64,000 nucleotides of DNA from an uncultured Alphaproteobacteria bacterium (GCA_944393245.1 CALXZM010000005.1:1-64000); one strand, 5' to 3'; positions 52,355 through 61,796 are shown, counted from the stretch's first letter. Numbers and translations: made by a program. The notes: a model not told the origin generated them from the sequence alone.

Positions 52355-52445
52355 TGGCGGAGACGAAGGGATTCGAACCCTTGATACCCTTGCGGGTATA
52401 CTACATTTCCAATGTAGCGCACTAGACCAACTATGCGACGTCTCC
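52355..52445 (-). tRNA. tRNA-Ser(GGA)
   Basis: 91 nt with a long variable arm. Acceptor GGAGACG/CGTCTCC, anticodon loop TTGGAAA (anticodon GGA, Ser), T-arm with TTCGAAT, discriminator G, encoded CCA at 52355-52357. It is the intact attachment site of the island; its 3' end appears again at 28.59 and 21.0 kb. Confidence 0.95.
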
Positions 52446-52454
52446 GTATTCGGG

Positions 52455-52829
52455 TTATTCGGCAGACAATTCCGCCGTTTCTTCGGTTTCGGATGGTTCA
52501 ACCGGATCGGATATCAATGTATTTTCCAATTCCGCGTCAATTTCACGCAGTTTGGGATCTTCTACACCCGTTATTTCCAATGACTCGTCATCTTCGGCAA
52601 CGGCAGGAACATCCTTATACGACTGGATAAATTCATGACGCAGGTTTTCAATATCCAGATTGCCTGTCGCTATTTCACGCAATGCGACAACCGTTAATTT
52701 ATCGTCTTTCTTGTCCACGACCGGTTCGGCACCACCATTCAAGTCACGAACACGCTGGGATGCCAGCATTCCCAGTTCATAACGACTTTCCACAAATGGT
52801 AAAGTATCTGAATTTGTTATACGGGCCAT
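52455..52829 (-). CDS. rpoZ: RNA polymerase omega subunit
   Basis: 124 residues from the ATG at 52829. 'RYELGMLASQRVRDLNGG' (about 16-33) and 'KLTVVALREIATGNLDIENL' are the conserved RpoZ helices. The C-terminal half is a long acidic tail (Glu/Asp/Thr/Ser), longer than in E. coli. Omega helps assemble RNA polymerase and is part of one ppGpp site. The upstream in-frame extension is not supported. It is upstream of, and cotranscribed toward, tRNA-Ser. Confidence 0.95.
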   Translation of the reverse strand: MARITNSDTLPFVESRYELGMLASQRVRDLNGGAEPVVDKKDDKLTVVALREIATGNLDIENLRHEFIQSYKDVPAVAEDDESLEITGVEDPKLREIDAELENTLISDPVEPSETEETAELSAE

Positions 52830-52889
52830 TATTAAATCCTTTGTTGAAAACGTTTCTAACCACGTTATAATGCCCCAAGGGTGGTCAAA

Positions 52890-54125
52890 ATGCAAGAAAA
52901 AAATAATAAAAGTAACATAAAAACGTTATCATTGGGCTGTCGCCTGAATGCGTTAGAGGCAGAAAAAATAAAAAATATGCTGGCGGGTATGTTGCATTCT
53001 GCGATTGTTGTTAATACATGCGCCGTAACGGGCGAAGCAGAACGCCAATCTGGGCAAAGTGTGCGCAAATTGGCCAGGCAAAATCCAGACAGTCCTGTGT
53101 TCGTAACCGGATGTGCCGCCACCAGAAATCCTGAATTATTTTATCAAATTCCAAATGCGCTGGTCGTGGCAAATCATGACAAAATGAACCCCACTGCATA
53201 TATGAATGCGTTGGCCGTGGCACCATGCAATTTTAACACACAAAAAGAATTGGTTTTTCACCACAATTCCCCAATTATGTCAAAGCAATTTATTCAGGTT
53301 CAAAACGGTTGCAATCACAGTTGCACATATTGTGTAACACGTCTGTTGCGGGGGACGGCTGTATCTTTTCCATATTCAGACATACTGAATGATGTGCGCG
53401 ATGCCATTACAAATGGTTTTAATGAAATAGTATTGACCGGTGTTGATACGGCCAGTTATGCGCACAATGGAATGCTGATTTCAGATGTATGCAAAAAACT
53501 GTTACAGGACGTTCCTGAAATTCGCAGATTGCGCATATCGTCGTTTGATCCTGCGTCACCTGAAATTTTTAAAATCATTGATTTAATACATAATGATACG
53601 CGCATGATGCCACATATGCATTTATCCATGCAATCTGGCGCAGACGATATATTACGCGCAATGCATCGGCGGCATTCGGCTGAAACAATACGTCGAATTG
53701 TGCAATATGCTGGGGCCGATGTGACATTCAGTTGGGATATAATTTGTGGCTTTCCAGGCGAAACAGACGAATTATTTAATCAAACATTGGATTTAATCAA
53801 CACCGTGCGCCCAATTAAAATTCATGCATTTCCTTTTTCCCCGCGCCCAGGAACGGCCGCATTTGATATGCCCAATCGGGTGCCACGGCAAAAAGCCAAA
53901 GAACGTGTCCATCAAATATCATCTGTGGCGGAAAAATATCGTTTGGATTTTATGAAATCGAATATTGGTAAAACAGTATCTGTGTTGGCAGAAGAAAATA
54001 ATACAGCCCGTACACCGCATGATATAGACGTATTTATTCGTGGGGGACGGATTCCTGCACGAACAATATGCGATGTAAAATTGGTGGAAATTCAGGACGA
54101 TAGATATATTGGTGAAATTGTATAA
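52890..54125 (+). CDS. mtaB: tRNA (ms2t6A37) methylthiotransferase MtaB
   Basis: 411 residues from the ATG at 52890 (AAGGG upstream; a GTG 3 codons earlier is also open). The N-terminal UPF0004 domain has Cys ligands in 'LSLGCRLN', 'VVNTCAVT' and 'FVTGCAATR'. The radical SAM cluster is CNHSCTYC (about 141-148, CxxxCxxC), and a TRAM-like end follows 'AEENNTART'. MtaB makes ms2t6A in tRNA-Lys and partners the t6A made by TsaB/TsaD. Diverges from rpoZ. Confidence 0.93.
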   Translation: MQEKNNKSNIKTLSLGCRLNALEAEKIKNMLAGMLHSAIVVNTCAVTGEAERQSGQSVRKLARQNPDSPVFVTGCAATRNPELFYQIPNALVVANHDKMNPTAYMNALAVAPCNFNTQKELVFHHNSPIMSKQFIQVQNGCNHSCTYCVTRLLRGTAVSFPYSDILNDVRDAITNGFNEIVLTGVDTASYAHNGMLISDVCKKLLQDVPEIRRLRISSFDPASPEIFKIIDLIHNDTRMMPHMHLSMQSGADDILRAMHRRHSAETIRRIVQYAGADVTFSWDIICGFPGETDELFNQTLDLINTVRPIKIHAFPFSPRPGTAAFDMPNRVPRQKAKERVHQISSVAEKYRLDFMKSNIGKTVSVLAEENNTARTPHDIDVFIRGGRIPARTICDVKLVEIQDDRYIGEIV

Positions 54126-54171
54126 AAAATCTGTTGGAAATATAAAATATAATTGCTAGTATCACATCATC

Positions 54172-55347
54172 ATGAAAAAGAAGTTTTTTATCCTGTTATT
54201 ATCAATAATAACAACATCTGCGCATGCGGATTTTTCTACACGCGCAAAATCAGCATTTTTAATTGATTATGAATCTGGCGCGGAAATCGTTGCCAAGAAT
54301 GCAGACACACTGATGCCACCATCATCCATGATAAAACTGATGACGCTGACCGTGCTGTTTGATGAAATCAAGGCAGGCAATCTGACCATGGATGACAGAT
54401 TAACGGTCAGTGAAAATGCAGATTATGAAAATCCGTTATGGTACCCAGCCAGTAAAATTTGTCTGGTGGCGGGGCAATCCATTACTGTTCGCGACGCTAT
54501 TTTGGGATTAATTGTATTATCGGGTGGCGACGCGTCTGTTGTGGTGGCTGAAAACTTAGCCGGGTCCGAGGCCGCATTTACAGAAAAAATGCAGGACAAA
54601 GCGCGTTCCATAGGAATGACACAATCAACATTCGGTAATGCCAGTGGTCTGCCCAATCCAAACAATTTAATGACCAGTCGGGAATTAGCCATTTTGGCCC
54701 AGCATATTATTTCTGATTATCCAGATATGTATCCGATGTTTGCCACCAAACGCTTTCAATTTGGTGAATATAAAAGTGATTGGTGCCGTGAATGGGGACG
54801 CACACATACAATGAATTATAATAAATTATTATTTATTATGCCCGGGGCGGACGGATTAAAAACAGGCCATACTGATGATGGTGGTTACGGCATGGTGGCC
54901 AGTGCAAAAATCGGCGGGCGACGTCTGATTGGTGTGATAAACGGTTTTGATGCGAAAAACCACGATGCTTTGGCGGCTGAAATGAAAAAATTGTTAGAAT
55001 ACGGATATTCAACAACAACAAATCACACTTTCTATAATCCAGGTGACAAGATTGCCGCCATTCCAGTATGGTATGGACGCAGCCCAAATGTAATCGCAAC
55101 CATTGCGGAACCATTCGTGATAACAGTGCCGAAATCAGATGGACTGGATGGCGTGCGTGTAATTGCGCGATACAACGATCCGTTGCCCGCACCAGTAAAA
55201 CAGGGTGATAAAATCGGCGAAATAATCGCACAAAAAGATGGCCGTGAAATTGCACGGGCCCCATTAATTGCACAAAGCACTGTTAAGAAAACTGTTTTCT
55301 TTGGTCGGTTGATAAAAAATCTGCGCGTAATATTTGGAATAGACTGA
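54172..55347 (+). CDS. dacC: D-Ala-D-Ala carboxypeptidase (PBP5/6 family, S11)
   Basis: 391 residues. Signal peptide to about 19; SxxK Ser52-M-I-Lys55; third motif KTG at 230-232 (GLKTGHT). The second motif, normally SGN, reads SGGD at 117-120, so the Asn is replaced by Gly. A C-terminal PBP5-type beta domain and a basic amphipathic end ('RLIKNLRVIFG') that anchors to the membrane follow. It trims pentapeptide stems in the periplasm. Its stop overlaps holB (TGATG). Confidence 0.93.
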   Translation: MKKKFFILLLSIITTSAHADFSTRAKSAFLIDYESGAEIVAKNADTLMPPSSMIKLMTLTVLFDEIKAGNLTMDDRLTVSENADYENPLWYPASKICLVAGQSITVRDAILGLIVLSGGDASVVVAENLAGSEAAFTEKMQDKARSIGMTQSTFGNASGLPNPNNLMTSRELAILAQHIISDYPDMYPMFATKRFQFGEYKSDWCREWGRTHTMNYNKLLFIMPGADGLKTGHTDDGGYGMVASAKIGGRRLIGVINGFDAKNHDALAAEMKKLLEYGYSTTTNHTFYNPGDKIAAIPVWYGRSPNVIATIAEPFVITVPKSDGLDGVRVIARYNDPLPAPVKQGDKIGEIIAQKDGREIARAPLIAQSTVKKTVFFGRLIKNLRVIFGID

Positions 55348-56249
55348 TGGCACCCAGAAAACAATCAAATTCATACAATTTCCCCAACCCGATGGACAAT
55401 GATATATTGGTCGGGCATGCAGAAGTTTTGTCTGATTTTGAAAATGCATGGCGTGGGCGCGATAATCACCCAATACATCCTGTATGGATGTTGACCGGCC
55501 CCCGCGGCATTGGCAAGGCCACATTGGCATATAAAATCGCAAAAACAGTATATGGTAATGTCGGGGATTTTTTCATAATCGACATGTCCAGAAATATTGA
55601 TAAAGATGGCAAACCAAAGCCAGATGGTAAAAATATATCTGTGTATACTGTGCGCGCGATGATTGAAAAAATGCAGATGTCATCTATGTCAGATGGTTGG
55701 CGGGTTATATTAATCGATTCTGTTGATGAATTGACCACGTCTGCATCAAATGCATTATTAAAATTACTGGAAGAACCGCCCGCACAAACACTGTTTTTGT
55801 TAATCGTTCATCAATTAGCCAGTGTTTTACCAACCGTTCGTTCGCGTGCACGCGTTGAAAAAATGCGCCCATTGACATTGGCACAATTACGCGAATTATG
55901 CGAAAAATTCATGCCCGGTACGGATATCAGCGATGAAACATTGCGACTGGCCAATGGCAGTTTTGGTCGCATAGCCAATTTAAAAAAATCTGGCGGGGAT
56001 GCAATATATGATGAATTGGTTGAATGTTTACGTAATCCACATGCCAACAGTGTCGATATGTTAACAATAGCAAAAAAAATTGCACCAGATACTGCACTGC
56101 ACGGGATTTTGTTGGATGTAATCGCTGGATTTGGCCTGGCGGATTTATATCCGAATGTAACACATGCAATTTCTGATATTTCACGTATTAATCTGGAACC
56201 GGAAACGGCCATATTTAAAATAATTACACAAATAAAAAAATGTTTATAG
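55347..56249 (+). CDS. holB: DNA polymerase III subunit delta'
   Basis: 300 residues. Walker A GPRGIGKATL (about 51-60), 'ILIDSVDELTTSASNALLKL' and 'LEEPPAQTLFLLIVHQLASV' (sensor 1-like) are characteristic of clamp-loader delta'. No zinc module Cys between them. It loads the sliding clamp with DnaX and HolA. The usual neighbour thymidylate kinase (tmk) is absent. Start overlaps dacC, end overlaps tatD by 10 bases. Confidence 0.92.
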   Translation: MAPRKQSNSYNFPNPMDNDILVGHAEVLSDFENAWRGRDNHPIHPVWMLTGPRGIGKATLAYKIAKTVYGNVGDFFIIDMSRNIDKDGKPKPDGKNISVYTVRAMIEKMQMSSMSDGWRVILIDSVDELTTSASNALLKLLEEPPAQTLFLLIVHQLASVLPTVRSRARVEKMRPLTLAQLRELCEKFMPGTDISDETLRLANGSFGRIANLKKSGGDAIYDELVECLRNPHANSVDMLTIAKKIAPDTALHGILLDVIAGFGLADLYPNVTHAISDISRINLEPETAIFKIITQIKKCL

Positions 56250-56995
56250 ATACCCATTGCCATTTAACAGATAATTATGTGTCGGGCGATTTGGGCGACG
56301 TAATTGCGCGCGCCACCGCCGCGGGGGTTGGAATGATTATATGCCCCAGTGCCGATCCAAACGATGTAATTGCCGCAGTAAAAATTGCCGCCACAAACCC
56401 AAACATATATGCAACAACCGGTATTCACCCAGAATATGCCGGAATTGACGCATCAGAATATTTAACTGAATCAATATTGACCAATCCACGTGTGGTTGGA
56501 ATTGGTGAAATAGGATTGGATTACCACGAACGCGATGATAATCGCACCGCGCAAATACAATTATTTGAACAACAATTAGAATTGGCACGTAAATACGGCC
56601 TGCCCGTTGCAATTCATACCCGCGACGCTGAAAACGATACTGCTGCAATATTGCGCGGGGACATACACGGGGTTATGCACTGTTTTACCAGTTCATGGAA
56701 TCTGGCAAAAACTATGTTGGATCGCGGATTTTACTTTTCTGCCAGTGGAATTTTGACGTTTAAAAATGCGGCTGAAATACGCGAAACCTTTGCTAAAATC
56801 CCAATTGACCGCATTGTCATAGAAACGGACAGCCCATACTGTGCACCCGTGCCACACCGTGGGAAAGTATGTGAACCAGCCTTTGTTGTTGATACAGCCC
56901 GTGTATTGGCCGATATCAAGGGTGTGTCAATTACAGAACTGGAACCGATTTTGGTAAAAAACACACTGAATTTATACCCAAAAATAAAATTATAA
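56240..56995 (+). CDS. tatD: TatD-family DNase
   Basis: 251 residues. Metal ligands: 'IDTHCHLTD' (DxHxH), Glu in 'GIGEIGLDYH', His in 'LPVAIHTRD' and 'MHCFTSSW', Asp in 'ETDSPYCAPVPHRGK'. The TIM-barrel hydrolase is a 3'-5' exonuclease or D-aminoacyl-tRNA type enzyme. The holB-tatD pair is conserved. A terminator follows at once. Confidence 0.95.
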   Translation: MFIDTHCHLTDNYVSGDLGDVIARATAAGVGMIICPSADPNDVIAAVKIAATNPNIYATTGIHPEYAGIDASEYLTESILTNPRVVGIGEIGLDYHERDDNRTAQIQLFEQQLELARKYGLPVAIHTRDAENDTAAILRGDIHGVMHCFTSSWNLAKTMLDRGFYFSASGILTFKNAAEIRETFAKIPIDRIVIETDSPYCAPVPHRGKVCEPAFVVDTARVLADIKGVSITELEPILVKNTLNLYPKIKL

Positions 56996-57016
56996 AACGC
57001 CCAAAAATGGGCGTTG
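56995..57016 (+). terminator. Terminator after tatD
   Basis: AACGCCC-AAAAAT-GGGCGTT stem then GTTTATC; T-tail weak. It borders the convergent gene 57018-57500, so it may serve both. Confidence 0.7.
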
Positions 57017-57017
57017 T

Positions 57018-57500
57018 TTATCTTAAACGCTGGGATAGTTTCTGTACCGTTTCACGCGTCAGCATGCTTTTTTGTTCAAATGCAAAATAAGGTGCCAAAC
57101 GACGCATTTGTTTTAAATTTTGCAAATCATCCAATGCAACATATACAAACGGTATTGTTTCTTTTTTAGATACTAAATCTGTCTTTAACCCAACCAAACG
57201 CAACATACGGGCGACATAATCTTGGGCCCACCAACGTTCGGTGTCATACTGTTTTGATTTATATTTTTTGGATATATTAGGGGTAAATGTTACCACTGGA
57301 CGCGGCCCAATATATGTATATTCTATTATTGATGAACGGTTGATATACCCAGTTAATTCATCAATACCATGCCATTTGTCCGCTATTTTATGAAATATAT
57401 TGGGTGTGCCGAAATACGGATGCACCGTACCGTATTCTTCCTTGTATGCCAAAACACTGTTTTCGCTGATATGTGGCTGATATTCCGTCCATGTTTTCAT
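57018..57500 (-). CDS. Hypothetical protein
   Basis: 160 residues, basic, with 'ERWWAQDYVARMLRLVGLKT' (about 88-107) and 'SMLTRETVQKLSQRL' at the end. No signal peptide or membrane segment. The domain is not recognised. It stands alone between tatD and smpB with its own start after an AT-rich stretch. Confidence 0.7.
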   Translation of the reverse strand: MKTWTEYQPHISENSVLAYKEEYGTVHPYFGTPNIFHKIADKWHGIDELTGYINRSSIIEYTYIGPRPVVTFTPNISKKYKSKQYDTERWWAQDYVARMLRLVGLKTDLVSKKETIPFVYVALDDLQNLKQMRRLAPYFAFEQKSMLTRETVQKLSQRLR

Positions 57501-57585
57501 GACTGAACCCCTTGGTTATACTATCAGAATATCACAACGTATTAAATTTGCAATTTTTTATCTGGTGATGTAAAATAAGCGCGTT

Positions 57586-58053
57586 ATGCCACGCAGTATT
57601 ATAAAATTTGGCCAAGTTTCAGAAAACCGCAAAGCGCGGTTTAATTACTCTATTCAGGATACAATAGAGGCCGGCATTTCATTAACTGGTGCGGAATTAA
57701 AATCCGTGCGGTATGGTCTGGTTACGATTGTTGACGGGTTTGTTCAACGACGTGGAACAGATTTATATCTGGCGGGGGTGGAAATTCAGAAACTGCCAAC
57801 GGCCGCACGCATTGTTAACTTTGATGAACGTCGACCGCGTCAATTGTTGCTGCACCGGGCACAAATAAACCGTCTGATTGGGAAATTACAGGAACGTGGC
57901 GCGACAATCGTGCCGTTAAAACTGTATTTTAACAACCGCGGTAAGTTAAAGGTTTTATTGGGCGTCGGTTATGGTAAAAACAAAGTAGACAAACGCGAAA
58001 CTATAAAACGACGTGAATGGGATAAAAACAAGGCCCGAATATTAAAGGGATAA
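57586..58053 (+). CDS. smpB: SsrA-binding protein SmpB
   Basis: 155 residues. 'VSENRKARFNYSIQDTIEAG', 'LTGAELKSVRYGLVTIVDGF' and the basic C-terminal tail (KRREWDKNKARILKG) are typical. It carries the tmRNA at 3.65 kb to stalled ribosomes for trans-translation; the tail reads the empty mRNA channel. Followed 3 bases later by a small gene. Confidence 0.96.
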   Translation: MPRSIIKFGQVSENRKARFNYSIQDTIEAGISLTGAELKSVRYGLVTIVDGFVQRRGTDLYLAGVEIQKLPTAARIVNFDERRPRQLLLHRAQINRLIGKLQERGATIVPLKLYFNNRGKLKVLLGVGYGKNKVDKRETIKRREWDKNKARILKG

Positions 58054-58056
58054 TGT

Positions 58057-58398
58057 ATGAAAAAAACATTAGATATAAACGCGCAACGCCAATTGATTCA
58101 AGACATGATTTCAAAACGCGATTATCAGCGTGCCTTGTTTGTATTACAAAATGCAAATGATTGCGTACGCGTACGTAAAAATCTGGTGCAATTTTACAGC
58201 ATTGATGAAATAAAAAATTCTGCACACCATATAATTACAAACTATCAAATGCCACATTTTACATTTGATAAAATGCGTGTGTATATTGATGATGATGCCA
58301 AAATAGTAAAATTATTACGGGCATCTGTTCCACAATGGCAACGTGCGGTAAATGCAATGTTCCAGGCACGCAAACGTTGGGCCATGCGTCAAAAATAA
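58057..58398 (+). CDS. Hypothetical protein cotranscribed with smpB
   Basis: 113 residues; helical N terminus (INAQRQLIQDMISKRDYQRA), a middle 'ITNYQMPHFTFDKMRVYIDD', and a basic end (RKRWAMRQK). No family recognised. Three bases after smpB and before a terminator, so it forms a two-gene operon with it. Confidence 0.7.
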   Translation: MKKTLDINAQRQLIQDMISKRDYQRALFVLQNANDCVRVRKNLVQFYSIDEIKNSAHHIITNYQMPHFTFDKMRVYIDDDAKIVKLLRASVPQWQRAVNAMFQARKRWAMRQK

Positions 58399-58421
58399 AA
58401 CCGCCACTTTGGCGGTTTTTT
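58397..58421 (+). terminator. Terminator after the smpB operon
   Basis: ACCGCC-ACTTT-GGCGGT stem with A-tract and TTTTTT tail. Confidence 0.88.
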
Positions 58422-58441
58422 ATATTTACAAATACACAAAA

Positions 58442-58960
58442 TTAATCGCGCATTGCCGGATTATTTGGTCCGTGTGCGGCACGCATTTGACGGCCCATTT
58501 CCTGCTTAACAGCACGATATTCTTCGTGGCTTATGCAACCATCGCGGTTGATATCCATCACAGGCAACGCCATTTGTAATTGTGGGCATTTGACAGATGA
58601 TACATCCAGGCACCCATTGTCAAAATCAACACGTGGGCCACGGAATTCATCACATTCCAATAACTTTGCCGCACCGAATCCCAATGCAAACACAATCAAA
58701 ACCATAATTAATTTTATCATAAAACGGCCAAATCGTGAACCACCGCGTGCACATTTGCAATCAGAACCACAATTGCAGTTCGACCCGCATTTACATGTTG
58801 GGGTTTCTGGTGCAACAACTTTTTCCATGGTATCCGCCGCAGCCGATGTTTTTACGGTCTTTTTGGGTGCCGCCTTTGTGGTGGCAACAGTTTTTTTGGA
58901 AACCGTCTTTTTTGATGTCACAGGCTTTGTGGCTGTTTTTTTAGTTGGTTTTGTTGGCAT
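58442..58960 (-). CDS. Membrane-anchored EF-hand protein with Cys cluster
   Basis: 172 residues from the ATG at 58960. Lys/Thr/Ala-rich N terminus like histone H1 tails (about 2-45), then a Cys cluster CKCGSNCNCGSDCKC (about 56-70), one transmembrane helix ('FMIKLIMVLIVFALGFGAAK', about 80-99) and a C-terminal EF-hand loop 'DINRDGCISHEEY' (about 137-149). Calcium binding outside the membrane and metal binding by the Cys cluster inside are likely from the topology but unproven. No known family with this set. Confidence 0.7.
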   Translation of the reverse strand: MPTKPTKKTATKPVTSKKTVSKKTVATTKAAPKKTVKTSAAADTMEKVVAPETPTCKCGSNCNCGSDCKCARGGSRFGRFMIKLIMVLIVFALGFGAAKLLECDEFRGPRVDFDNGCLDVSSVKCPQLQMALPVMDINRDGCISHEEYRAVKQEMGRQMRAAHGPNNPAMRD

Positions 58961-59043
58961 TTTATCCTTCCTTTTATTTTGTTTAACGTATTGATTGTAT
59001 TCAATATCGGAAAGTATGTAAAGAATAAAATTCATATTTTTGG

Positions 59044-59964
59044 TTAATTGTCCTGATTCACGGCACGTGGATGGGCATGTTCATATATATTCTGAATTTC
59101 TGCCATGTTAACCTTGGTATACAATTGGGTCGTGGATAACAATGAATGCCCCAGTAATTCCTGTAACGTTCTTAAATCCGCACCACCGGCCAATAACGCG
59201 GTGGCGAATGTATGACGCAATGCGTGCGGCGTTACATAATCAGGCAACATTAAATAATGACGAATGTGTTCTATGACCTTTTCCGCCATGCGGGGTGACA
59301 TGGGTAAACCGCGAACACTGCGAAACAGCGCATCGTTTGCATCCGCACCAAATGGACGCAATTGAATGTATTTGTCAATGGCATCTAAAACAGCCGGCAA
59401 TACAGGGACAATGCGTTCCTTGGCCCCTTTGCCGATAATTCGCAATGATTCAGGACGTCCCCGAACATCAATATTTTTTAACGATAATGCTTCGGATATA
59501 CGTAAACCACAACCAAATATTAACAAAACCAATGCCCAATCGCGCGCCGCAATCCATGGTTCTTTGTCATCAATATTACGAATGGCATCGTGCATATTTT
59601 CAACATCAGAAACTTCTATGGCCTTGGACAGTTTGCGCGGAACCTTTGGCGACGAAATCATGCCAATTGCATTATTGTGAATATTATGCGTTTTAGCCAA
59701 AAATTTATAAAACCCACGCAATGAAGACAGTGCACGCGCCGTCGATTTATGCGCCAAATTACGTCGCGCACGGTCCGCCATCCATGCACGAAAACATATC
59801 GTGTCGGCACGACAAAAATCCGACAACGATACATCGGCCCCAATATAATTATCGTAAAATTTTATAAAATCGCGTATATCTGTTTCATATGCGGTCGCCG
59901 TGTGCACAGAATAGTTTTTTGTCTGTGTCAAATAATCTAAAAATTCGGCGACCGCATCGTTCAT
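59044..59964 (-). CDS. xerC: Tyrosine recombinase XerC
   Basis: 306 residues. An N-terminal SAM-like domain ('LTQTKNYSVHTATAYETDIR') precedes the catalytic domain: Arg in 'GCGLRISEAL', 'HALRHTFATALLAGG' (HxxR), 'LLGHSLLSTTQLYTK' (His and nucleophile Tyr). It resolves chromosome dimers at dif with XerD. It is close to SIMPL and trpS, a housekeeping context, so not part of the island. Confidence 0.9.
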   Translation of the reverse strand: MNDAVAEFLDYLTQTKNYSVHTATAYETDIRDFIKFYDNYIGADVSLSDFCRADTICFRAWMADRARRNLAHKSTARALSSLRGFYKFLAKTHNIHNNAIGMISSPKVPRKLSKAIEVSDVENMHDAIRNIDDKEPWIAARDWALVLLIFGCGLRISEALSLKNIDVRGRPESLRIIGKGAKERIVPVLPAVLDAIDKYIQLRPFGADANDALFRSVRGLPMSPRMAEKVIEHIRHYLMLPDYVTPHALRHTFATALLAGGADLRTLQELLGHSLLSTTQLYTKVNMAEIQNIYEHAHPRAVNQDN

Positions 59965-59968
59965 TTTA

Positions 59969-60712
59969 TTACTTTATTTCAAATGTTGCAGATACGGTAA
60001 CGGAAACCTCGGTATCCTTGGCAACAATGCTGCCAGCGGCGGAAAAAGCCTCGGCATCGGCGACCGCCATTTTTGCAGACGCGGTCAGGAAATTAGACGC
60101 ACGTGGCTGAATTGATGACGAACCGCCAACATTATATGAAACGCTTAACATTTTTCCGGCACTGCGACCATCGCCCGCCGCCAATGCATCGGCGCGTTCA
60201 CGTGCATTTTCAACCGCCGCCCCCAGGCAATCTTCTAATATTGGTTTCATAGCCTCGGCACTGGTGTACATGCGCAGATTTTCAGAATAAACATCTTCCT
60301 GGCCGGCGAACTGGGTCAGAATTTTTTCGATTGTTTCAATATTATCGGCGGAAACTTCGATTGCGATTGTTGTTTCAGTGCCCAACACAACGGATTTTTC
60401 CAATTCGCGATTCCATTCACTGCGTTCATACGAATTAAATTCAGTCGTCTGCATTTGCACGTCCTGGGTCTTTAAATAATTCGTTATTTCCGCAATTTTT
60501 GCAGTTGCCATTTTCATTGATGTGGCCGCTGATTTATCCAATGTGGTGACACGCAGTGTGATTGCAGTTCTGTCTTTTGGTACAGATGTTAAACATTCAC
60601 CATTAACGGATATTACACGTGGTGTATCCGGTTTGTCCAACCACCCAAACAACAGTGCCAACACGGCACCAACGCCGATTACACTGCCCGTCCAAATTAA
60701 TGCGTTTTTCAT
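59969..60712 (-). CDS. SIMPL-domain (DUF541) protein
   Basis: 247 residues with an N-terminal hydrophobic anchor ('LIWTGSVIGVGAVLALLFGW'), then the SIMPL beta/alpha repeats ('DRTAITLRVTTLDKSAAT' and 'LEDCLGAAVENARERADALA'). Periplasmic proteins of this type (e.g. YggE) limit oxidative stress and form rings. The gene is 4 bases before xerC and downstream of trpS. Confidence 0.88.
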   Translation of the reverse strand: MKNALIWTGSVIGVGAVLALLFGWLDKPDTPRVISVNGECLTSVPKDRTAITLRVTTLDKSAATSMKMATAKIAEITNYLKTQDVQMQTTEFNSYERSEWNRELEKSVVLGTETTIAIEVSADNIETIEKILTQFAGQEDVYSENLRMYTSAEAMKPILEDCLGAAVENARERADALAAGDGRSAGKMLSVSYNVGGSSSIQPRASNFLTASAKMAVADAEAFSAAGSIVAKDTEVSVTVSATFEIK

Positions 60713-60747
60713 ATTTTCTTTCTCCTTTCCTGGTTTTGTTTTTTTCT

Positions 60748-61743
60748 TTATTTACCCAACATTGCACGACGAACACGTTCATACGTTTTTTCGGCAACAA
60801 CCCGCGCAGATGCGGCACCATTTGCCAAAATCGGTTCCAATTCTGATGTGTTCGCCATTAATCGTTCGTATTCGGCACGCGGACCAGATAAAACAGAATT
60901 TATTTTTTCAAATAATTCCTGCTTGGCATCGCCATATCCCATGCCGCCACGTTCAAAACGTACCCGCAAATCCGCAATTTCATCACCAGACGCAAAATGT
61001 TTGTATAATTGAAATATTGTGGATTCATCTGGATTTTTTGGTTCGGCCGGTAATTTACTGTCCGTAATTATGCGCATTATTTTTTTACGCAATTCTGATT
61101 CAGATGCAAACAGTGGAATCACATTATCATAAGATTTACTCATTTTGCGACCGTCCAAACCAGGAATAATGCCCGTTTCAGCCCCAATCATTGGTTCCGG
61201 TAATTTAAATGTTTTTCCATATATATTGTTAAAATATCCCGCAATATCACGTGTAAATTCAACATGCTGTTTCTGGTCCGCACCAACCGGGACAACGTCG
61301 GCATCATATAACAATATATCAGCCGCCATTAATATCGGATATGTGTACAGTCCCATATTTATCCCGGCATCAATATCCACACCCGCGGCCAGATTTTTAT
61401 CTGTGGCGGCCTTGTACGAATGGGCACGATTCATTAATCCCTTGGGCGTTACATTCATCAACATGGTGGCCAGTTGGGAAACCTGGACAATGTCGGATTG
61501 GCGGAATAAAACCGCATTATTCATGTTCAGCCCCAATGCAATCATAATGGCCGCAATTTCATATGTATGTTTGCGAATTTCATCTGGATTATGGATTATA
61601 TTCAATGCATGCAAATCCGCGATAAAAATAAATGTTTTATTTGTTTGTGACATTTCCACCAATGGCTTTAACGCCGCAACATAATTACCCATGTGTGGGG
61701 TACCGGTGGGTTTTATCCCGGTTAAAACGATTTGCTGTGTCAT
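60748..61743 (-). CDS. trpS: Tryptophanyl-tRNA synthetase
   Basis: 331 residues, class I. HIGH equivalent 'GTPHMGNYVAALK' (about 13-25) and KMSKS in 'DGRKMSKSYDN' (about 197-207). Length is normal. It joins Trp to its tRNA. The gene lies 102 bases downstream of rpsD with a terminator between. Confidence 0.97.
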   Translation of the reverse strand: MTQQIVLTGIKPTGTPHMGNYVAALKPLVEMSQTNKTFIFIADLHALNIIHNPDEIRKHTYEIAAIMIALGLNMNNAVLFRQSDIVQVSQLATMLMNVTPKGLMNRAHSYKAATDKNLAAGVDIDAGINMGLYTYPILMAADILLYDADVVPVGADQKQHVEFTRDIAGYFNNIYGKTFKLPEPMIGAETGIIPGLDGRKMSKSYDNVIPLFASESELRKKIMRIITDSKLPAEPKNPDESTIFQLYKHFASGDEIADLRVRFERGGMGYGDAKQELFEKINSVLSGPRAEYERLMANTSELEPILANGAASARVVAEKTYERVRRAMLGK

Positions 61744-61796
61744 TTATCAATCCTTTTGTGTGTAATGATATATTGTTTGCGTTTCTTTTACCAGTA

